A stretch of 5,052 nucleotides of DNA, from contig JASHRB010000087.1 of the NCBI GenBank assembly GCA_030037575.1, positions 1 to 5,052 of the forward strand. Reading direction: 5' to 3'. Position 1 is the stretch's first letter; each line of letters starts with the position of its first letter. Below the pieces are notes generated by a model. The model did no database searches. It saw only the letters and a program-made list of their open reading frames with translations, and had not been told where the DNA came from. Made by a program: the position numbers and the translations under genes. Shown in pieces: positions 1 through 5,052 of this stretch. Origin of the DNA: Candidatus Sulfotelmatobacter sp. GTDB taxonomy: Bacteria; Acidobacteriota; Terriglobia; Terriglobales; Acidobacteriaceae.

Positions 1-717
<717 letters not shown>

Positions 718-749
718 CTACTATCTCGCGAAACGCGGATGAAAACAAT

Positions 750-778
750 ATTCTAGAGAGCGCCACCGGTCGAGGCAA
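750..778 (-). promoter_or_regulatory. Predicted sigma70-type promoter of guaB
   Basis: Read on the minus strand, TTGCCT (773-778) is followed after exactly 17 bases by TAGAAT (750-755). That is 4/6 and 5/6 matches to the -35 and -10 consensus at the ideal spacing. Transcription would start near 743, giving a leader of about 30 bases before the guaB ATG. An interrupted palindrome, CGCG-AAA-CGCG (727-737), lies inside that leader and could form a small hairpin close to the ribosome-binding region. Sequence-based prediction only. Confidence 0.6.
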
Positions 779-869
779 ATTGGAAGGCCAAGACAAGGTC
801 GGGGAACGGCCCAGGGCTGATCGAGTCTTTCGAAGGGCGCGCCGGTTCTATGGAGCCGAACGCCCTCGC

Positions 870-2783
870 TTAGGGTTGCTGCACGGCGTCATGCGGATGC
901 CCTTGGATGGCTCCGGGCTTATCCACCGAGTTAGTCGAGAACAGCATGTAGTGATCAAAACTGTGCCGCCGGTAATAACGGCGCCGGTTAATTTCAAGGA
1001 AGAGATCCGCGCTCTGCGGCAGCCACAAATCGATATTCTTGCGCTGGAAATGCACCGGGCCATATTCGGCAATCTGGTGCTGCACCGAAAGTTGTTGCAC
1101 CGGCTTCACTAGATCGGACTCGATGCGCACAATCTCAAGATTGTCGGCGTCGATCCAGGCTCGTCCCTTTTGATCGACGCGATAAGGTTCGCCTCCCGCG
1201 ACGTAGCTCTCAATGCGGTTGGGCCGGTCGGCACGCTGCTGGAAATGCAAAATCCATGCCGGCTTTGCGTGCCAGTCGCCCAGGCCTTCACAGCTGAAAT
1301 CGAAGTTGGCCTGCATGTCTGGGTGAAAGATCAGGGCTAAGGTCACGAAGCCAGTGGTCGCGATGTGGTCGGGAAGATCCAGCAATCCGTAACGCTCACT
1401 GCGGTATTCGTCCACTTCCAAGAAGCCCGGTCTGGCTTCCCCGATCGAAGCCACGTAGTCAAACTTACGGGTTTCTTTGCTAATGGGTTGGCCAATTTTA
1501 TCCAGCTGTTCGTGCACCAGATCTTCGGTTGCGGAAAATTTGGCCATGCTGTCGACCAGTTGCTTCACCCGATCGCCCGCCATCTCCAGGATCTGCTCAT
1601 TCGGACAGGTGACGCCCGGCGCCACCGACGGCTTCACCTCGTCGACATCGGGCGGTCCCCAGGAGCTGGGCGGCAGGGATGGTTCCGAATCGGCAACCAA
1701 GGGGCTGGCGCCGGTCTGCTCTTTTGCCCCGATGCCTGGGCGATCGCGCTGGTTGATCTCCCTGATCAAAGCCTTGACTTGAGTCGCCAGGGCATTGCCG
1801 GGATCGGTTTGGAGGAAGGTATTTAACGCCTGCAAGCCCTCTTGGTCGCGTCCTACATCGGCCAACGCTTGGCCCAGTATCAGCTGCGCTGCGTTGGCCC
1901 GCGTCTTTCCCTTGTCGATCGCCAGCTGCGCTTGGGTTCGCGCCTCCTCGTATTTTCCCAATCGCAGATAAGCTTCGCTGAGCAGGCTGTGCGCCATCCA
2001 ATCTTCCGCACTTGCCGACACCGCTTTCTCCAGAGTGCTTCGCGCCTGCTCGTCGTGCTGACGCTCGAGTTGCAACCGGCCCAGCAAGTCGAGAGCTTGC
2101 ATTCGCCGCGGATCTAATTCCACGGCGCGGCTTAGGTACGTTTCCGACTTTTCGAAATCTTTAAGCTGCAGAAAGAGATATCCATAGAGAAAGTTCACCT
2201 GAGCGCTGGCAGGAGCGATTTTGTAGGCCTGGTCGAGATACTTCCGTGCCGATTTCAGATCGGCTGAATTCAAGGCATCGACCGCGCGCTTGGTATCTTT
2301 GCGCGCCTTCGCAGGTATCCGATCGTCGGCGGCGCTCAACTTTACCGCGTTCGGGTCTTTTTGCAGGATGACCTGCGACTGCACCTGCTGGAGAGTGCCG
2401 GTCACGTGAACCACCTGGCTGCCGGTCAGGTAGCCCACGGCACTGACTTCTACGTCGTAATCGCCAAAATCGATGCCACAGAAAACCACGTTGGAATCTT
2501 TGGAGGTTGTCTCGAAGACGGTTGTGTCTCTTTTCTGATCGTGCAATTTCACCACAGACTGGCGGTCGAGCAGGGTTTTCGGATCGCTGCGAACCGTGAT
2601 CTTGAGGCTGAGGTGGTCGCAGTAATTTTGGCTAATCTCGTTTACCCTCAGTTCGGTGTTGCCCTGGCCCAGCGGAATCTGCGCCGGGGCGCCCGTCGAC
2701 AGCATGAAGAAGGGCCAGGCGAGAAAAGCTGCAGCCAGCAGCAGTCCGCGCGGGCGGCGGGGTTTCATCATGCGGCGCGTCAT
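870..2783 (-). CDS. Exported TPR-repeat protein with N-terminal beta-sandwich and LolA/RseB-like C-terminal domain
   Basis: A secreted protein of about 637 residues and unknown function. Numbering starts from the ATG at 2781-2783. Residues 1-34 form a signal peptide: a basic RRMMKPRRPR stretch, a hydrophobic core (GLLLAAAFLAWPFFML), then a likely cut after APA; no lipobox Cys is visible. Residues about 43-142 look like a beta-sandwich of the PEGA or carboxypeptidase-regulatory kind (FGDYDVEVSAVGYLTG), with Cys55 and Cys102. Residues about 160-345 hold some five TPR units, e.g. VNFLYGYLFLQLKDFEKSET and AHSLLSEAYLRLGKYEEART. A Pro/Ser-rich linker spans about 346-392. The C-terminal 245 residues carry a strand-rich domain with WIDADNLEIVRIESDLVKP, LWLPQSADLFLEINRRRYYRR and HSFDHYMLFS, which recall LolA/RseB-fold lipoprotein-handling proteins. 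The frame is open upstream to a GTG at 2888, but that extension would bury the signal peptide, so the ATG is preferred; ATGs at 2771 and 2768 are also possible. None has a good Shine-Dalgarno. A periplasmic scaffold or envelope-sensing role is inference. Confidence 0.85.
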   Translation of the reverse strand: MTRRMMKPRRPRGLLLAAAFLAWPFFMLSTGAPAQIPLGQGNTELRVNEISQNYCDHLSLKITVRSDPKTLLDRQSVVKLHDQKRDTTVFETTSKDSNVVFCGIDFGDYDVEVSAVGYLTGSQVVHVTGTLQQVQSQVILQKDPNAVKLSAADDRIPAKARKDTKRAVDALNSADLKSARKYLDQAYKIAPASAQVNFLYGYLFLQLKDFEKSETYLSRAVELDPRRMQALDLLGRLQLERQHDEQARSTLEKAVSASAEDWMAHSLLSEAYLRLGKYEEARTQAQLAIDKGKTRANAAQLILGQALADVGRDQEGLQALNTFLQTDPGNALATQVKALIREINQRDRPGIGAKEQTGASPLVADSEPSLPPSSWGPPDVDEVKPSVAPGVTCPNEQILEMAGDRVKQLVDSMAKFSATEDLVHEQLDKIGQPISKETRKFDYVASIGEARPGFLEVDEYRSERYGLLDLPDHIATTGFVTLALIFHPDMQANFDFSCEGLGDWHAKPAWILHFQQRADRPNRIESYVAGGEPYRVDQKGRAWIDADNLEIVRIESDLVKPVQQLSVQHQIAEYGPVHFQRKNIDLWLPQSADLFLEINRRRYYRRHSFDHYMLFSTNSVDKPGAIQGHPHDAVQQP

Positions 2784-2916
2784 ATTAATCGAAGTTCCGC
2801 AGGGGGAGTTGCGTCCGAACAATTCCGGCGCGAAAACCAGACAGTGAAATGACCAGTTGGCATCCACTTCGACTTCGCGAGCGACCACGCGGGTGAACGC
2901 ACGCCAAGGCGTTTGA

Positions 2917-2951
2917 ATTTTACCCCCAGTGTGCCGACCGAAGCCACACTG
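2917..2951 (-). promoter_or_regulatory. Possible promoter of the TPR gene with overlapping inverted repeat
   Basis: On the minus strand TAAAAT (2917-2922) is a 5/6 match to a -10 box, but the -35 area (about 2940-2945, GGCTTC) is poor. Directly upstream of it lies a perfect 7-base inverted repeat, CAGTGTG (2927-2933) and CACACTG (2945-2951), with an 11-base spacer. It covers the spacer and -35 area, where a repressor or activator could bind. If this promoter is real, the leader to the chosen ATG at 2783 would be about 125 bases long. Weak prediction. Confidence 0.25.
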
Positions 2952-2977
2952 AACTTAATCTTTGCCGTCGGCTTCGA

Positions 2978-3006
2978 TTGTGTTTTGCTGGGCTGCGGCG
3001 TATATT
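2978..3006 (+). promoter_or_regulatory. Predicted sigma70-type promoter of the rimP-nusA operon
   Basis: TTGTGT (2978-2983) and TATATT (3001-3006) are separated by exactly 17 bases. The -10 matches consensus at 5/6 positions and the -35 at 3/6, including the TTG core. Transcription would begin near 3013, giving a rimP leader of about 115 bases that contains the hairpin at 3056-3077. No better-scoring pair was seen between 2889 and 3127 on this strand. Confidence 0.5.
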
Positions 3007-3055
3007 AGGAAACTGAGAACTGTTGTGTAATACCAGCATTTTGGCGAGGCACACC

Positions 3056-3077
3056 AGTGGGCGCAAGCCCACTTTTT
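3056..3077 (+). terminator. Terminator-like hairpin in the rimP leader (candidate attenuator)
   Basis: AGTGGGC (3056-3062) pairs perfectly with GCCCACT (3067-3073) around a GCAA tetraloop of the stable GNRA class, and a run of T's (3073-3077) follows at once. This is the shape of an intrinsic terminator, but it sits about 50 bases upstream of the rimP start, after the predicted promoter and before a run of three core genes. Hairpins in the same position, called the rimP leader, are known in proteobacteria, where attenuation of the rimP-nusA-infB operon has been proposed. I could not see a convincing alternative antiterminator pairing. It could instead be an RNA-stability or processing element, since the stem is short for a strong terminator. 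Confidence 0.5.
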
Positions 3078-3090
3078 CGTTGCAGGAGAA

Positions 3091-3138
3091 ATGGCCAGGG
3101 CTGCTGACTTGGTAAGTTGTTGGATACATGGCACTTGA
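3091..3138 (+). CDS. Possible 15-codon leader ORF overlapping the rimP start
   Basis: An ATG at 3091 opens a frame of 15 codons (MARAADLVSCWIHGT) that ends with TGA at 3136-3138, 8 bases past the first base of the rimP ATG and in a different frame. An AGGAG (3084-3088) lies 2 bases upstream, closer than ideal but the strongest Shine-Dalgarno-like match in the leader. The rimP ATG itself has only GGA just before it. Translation of this ORF could deliver ribosomes to the rimP start by coupling. The peptide shows no codon run suggesting amino-acid attenuation. It may be chance; nothing but the signals supports it. Confidence 0.2.
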   Translation: MARAADLVSCWIHGT

Positions 3139-3658
3139 CATTTATCGGGTACGACAGATTGCGGACCGGGTGGCGAGTTCGAGCGGACTTGAGGTGCTCG
3201 AGGTAGAGTTTCGCGGAGACGGTCCGGCCCGCATCTTGCGCGTGTTTTTGGATAAGCCGGGTGCGGCGGCGGCTGATCCGCTGGCCGGAGTTACGCACGG
3301 AGACTGCGCCCACTTCAGTCGCGAATTTGGAACGATTCTGGATGCAGAAGACGCCATCCCCGGTCGCAGTTATACCCTGGAAGTCTCCTCCCCGGGGTTG
3401 GATCGGAAGTTGACGAAGCCGGCTGATTTCGAGCGCTTCACCGGAAGCCGGATGAAAGTGATGACCAAAAATCCGGTGAAAAACAACCGCTATTTCGAAG
3501 GGCGGCTGGAGAGTTTTCACCACGGGCTTCTGACCTTGGATCTAAGCGTGGCCAGTAAAAAATCGCGGAAAAAAATGGGCGTGGCCGCCCAGGAAAAACA
3601 GAAAGTCGGTATCCAATTCGCGAACGTGGAAAGGGCGAATCTGGTGCCGGAAATTTGA
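3128..3658 (+). CDS. rimP: Ribosome maturation factor RimP
   Basis: Cytoplasmic factor for maturation of the 30S ribosomal subunit. The 176-residue product shows the family plan. The N-terminal alpha/beta domain runs from about 1 to 95: YRVRQIADRVASSSGLEVLEV, then RILRVFLDKPG, VTHGDCAHFSREFGTILD and the diagnostic YTLEVSSPGLDRKLTKPADF. A C-terminal SH3-like beta domain follows at about 100-176 (GSRMKVMTKNPVKNNRYFEG, ending in FANVERANLVPEI). It is somewhat longer than the usual 150 or so residues; the extra length lies in a basic KKSRKK-containing insert near 143-160 and an Ala-rich loop near 46-51. The start is fixed: an in-frame TAA at 3113 leaves no earlier start codon. Shine-Dalgarno is weak (GGA at 3122-3124). 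First gene of the operon with nusA, 82 bases upstream of it. Confidence 0.96.
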   Translation: MALDIYRVRQIADRVASSSGLEVLEVEFRGDGPARILRVFLDKPGAAAADPLAGVTHGDCAHFSREFGTILDAEDAIPGRSYTLEVSSPGLDRKLTKPADFERFTGSRMKVMTKNPVKNNRYFEGRLESFHHGLLTLDLSVASKKSRKKMGVAAQEKQKVGIQFANVERANLVPEI

Positions 3659-3740
3659 AAGCCGTGGCCGGGGCCAGAGGTCGGTAGAAATATTTGCGGA
3701 CAAGCGGCGGCTGAGCACTGGCAACAGAGAGCTGATTTTT

Positions 3741-5052
3741 ATGGCAAGCGAGCTTTACAACACCATCGACGCGTTGAGTCGCGAAAAGGGCATCGATCCG
3801 CAGATTGTGGTGGCGGCGGTCGAAGACGCCATTGTCATGGCCACGCGCAAGTACTACAAGACGCAGGAAAACCTGCGCGCCGAGCTGGACAAGGAAACGG
3901 GTAAGATCAACGCCTACGCGGTCAAGACGGTGGTTGCAAATCTCGAACAGGTGGAAGATCCGCTGCTGCAGATCACGCTCGACGACGCCCGCAAGGCCGA
4001 CCCCGGCCTCGAAGTTGGCGGAGAGCTGCGCATCCCCAAGGCAACCGAAGGAATTCTTGGGCGCATTGCCGCGCAGCTGGCCAAGCAGGTGATTTTCCAG
4101 AAAGTGCGAGAGGCGGAGCGCGACACAGTTTACAAAGAGTACATCGGCCGCGTCGGCGAGGTGGTCAACGCCACCGTGAAAAGAATCGAGGGCCCGGACG
4201 TGATTTTTGACATCGGCAAAGCGGAATCGCGCATGCCGAGAAAAGAACAGTCGCGGCTGGAATCGTTCGCCATCGGCGAGCGCGTTCGGGTTGTCATCGC
4301 CCGCGTCGAGAAGGCTTCCAAAGGCCCGGGCGTGGTTGTGTCTCGCGCCGTACCGGAGCTCGTGCAGCACCTGTTTCAGACCGAAGTGCCGGAAATTTAC
4401 GACGGAACGGTGATCATTCGCGCCATCGCCCGCGAAGCCGGTGAGCGCACCAAAATTGCAGTGATGTCGAAAGACAAAGACGTCGATGCCGTGGGCGCGT
4501 GCGTGGGCATGAAAGGAATGCGCGTGCAATCAATTATCCGCGAATTGCACGGCGAAAAAATCGACATCATCGAATATCACGAAGATCCCGTCACCTTCGC
4601 GGAGAAGGCTTTGCAGCCGGCCAAGGTTAGCAAAGTCACGGTAGTCGATGCTGCCGGAAAACATTTGGAAGTCGTGGTCGATGACAGCCAGCTTTCGCTC
4701 GCCATCGGCAAAAAAGGACAGAATGTTCGCTTGGCGGCCAAGCTGCTCGGATGGAAGATCGACATTAAGAGCGAGGAAGAGAAGCGCCAGGAAGTGGAAC
4801 AGCAGATGTCGGCATTGACTCCACAGACCGCCACCCCGCTCGAGAACGTCCCCGGCCTCGGCGAAGGCCTGGTGGAGAAACTTGGCGCCGCCGGCGTGAC
4901 CACGGTCGAGGCCCTGGCCGATATGACGCCCGAGCAGCTGGAGGCGATCGAAGGCATCGGGCCGAAGACGGTGGAAAAAATCAGTCTGGCGGTGAATAAT
5001 TACTTTGCCAGCCTCGACCAGGAGGGCGCGGTTGAAGGTGAGCCCGGGGTTG
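3741..5052 (+). CDS. nusA: Transcription termination/antitermination factor NusA (C-terminal end outside window)
   Basis: Binds RNA polymerase and nascent RNA and modulates pausing, termination and antitermination. The frame runs 437 codons from the ATG at 3741 without a stop to the window edge. Domains in order: an N-terminal RNA-polymerase-binding region (about 1-128, MASELYNTIDALSREKGIDP); S1 (about 131-200, IGRVGEVVNATVKRIEGPDV); KH1 (about 220-290, with VGACVGMKGMRVQ carrying the GxxG loop near 256); KH2 (about 292-355, with LAIGKKGQNVRLAAKLLGW, GxxG near 323). A helix-hairpin-helix domain follows at about 367-420 (VPGLGEGLVEKLGAAGVTTV and IEGIGPKTVEKI). The end at GAVEGEPGV is probably an acidic tail or linker. 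The Shine-Dalgarno is poor: GAGAG (3726-3730) lies 10 bases away and a T-run adjoins the ATG. The 82-base gap from rimP is larger than in tightly packed versions of this operon, but no terminator or clear promoter is visible there. infB is expected next. Confidence 0.97.
   Translation, partial: MASELYNTIDALSREKGIDPQIVVAAVEDAIVMATRKYYKTQENLRAELDKETGKINAYAVKTVVANLEQVEDPLLQITLDDARKADPGLEVGGELRIPKATEGILGRIAAQLAKQVIFQKVREAERDTVYKEYIGRVGEVVNATVKRIEGPDVIFDIGKAESRMPRKEQSRLESFAIGERVRVVIARVEKASKGPGVVVSRAVPELVQHLFQTEVPEIYDGTVIIRAIAREAGERTKIAVMSKDKDVDAVGACVGMKGMRVQSIIRELHGEKIDIIEYHEDPVTFAEKALQPAKVSKVTVVDAAGKHLEVVVDDSQLSLAIGKKGQNVRLAAKLLGWKIDIKSEEEKRQEVEQQMSALTPQTATPLENVPGLGEGLVEKLGAAGVTTVEALADMTPEQLEAIEGIGPKTVEKISLAVNNYFASLDQEGAVEGEPGV

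Noticed and set aside
836..843. GGCGCGCC palindrome between guaB and the TPR gene
   Set aside because: An 8-base GC palindrome is expected by chance here. It is not followed by a T-run on either strand, so it is not a terminator for the TPR gene.
1365..2852. Several plus-strand open frames of 90-163 codons opposite the TPR gene
   Set aside because: All overlap the TPR and C-terminal domain coding sequence, lack plausible ribosome-binding sites and have no family-like motifs.
3005..3523. 172-codon minus-strand frame over the rimP leader and rimP
   Set aside because: Antisense to rimP, and across the leader hairpin and promoter it has no independent coding support.
3665..3676. TGGCCGGGGCCA small palindrome in the rimP-nusA gap
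   Set aside because: The stem is only 4-5 bp with a tight loop and no following T-run, so it is unlikely to terminate or process the transcript.
3438..4529. 363-codon open frame on the minus strand opposite rimP and nusA
   Set aside because: It lies wholly antisense to two unmistakable genes. Its translation is rich in His, Arg and Phe in the way expected of a complement of GC-biased codons, and it shows no recognisable domain.

Overview
The window looks like chromosomal core-genome sequence from a moderately GC-rich Gram-negative bacterium. I infer an Acidobacteriota (Terriglobia-like) source. The reasons are the style of the large secreted TPR protein, whose C-terminal half ends in a Trp-Leu-Pro strand and an RRYYRRHSFDHY-type segment that I associate with acidobacterial proteins, and the rimP-nusA pair. 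The taxonomic call rests on recall, not on a search.

Layout: two genes point left (minus strand) and two point right (plus strand), facing away from a regulatory gap at 2889-3127. On the left, bases 1-714 (minus) are the first 238 codons of guaB, the IMP dehydrogenase of guanine nucleotide synthesis, cut by the window edge. It has its own well-formed promoter at 750-778. Upstream of it on the same strand lies a gene of about 637 codons (872-2783 coding, stop at 870-872) for an exported protein with a beta-sandwich domain, about five TPR repeats, a Pro-rich linker and a C-terminal domain that looks LolA/RseB-like.

On the right, 3128-3658 is rimP (30S ribosome maturation factor). From 3741 past the window edge runs nusA (transcription elongation/termination factor), with its N-terminal, S1, KH1, KH2 and first helix-hairpin-helix regions visible. 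This is the conserved start of the rimP-nusA-infB operon, so infB would be expected just beyond the window. The rimP leader carries a good sigma70-type promoter (2978-3006), a perfect 7-bp hairpin with a GCAA loop and a U-run (3056-3077), and a possible 15-codon leader ORF that overlaps the rimP start.

I see no mobile element, CRISPR array, tRNA or rRNA. The window is mostly ordinary housekeeping sequence. The parts most worth a second look are the rimP leader and the uncharacterised TPR protein. Several long open frames opposite the real genes are judged to be shadows.
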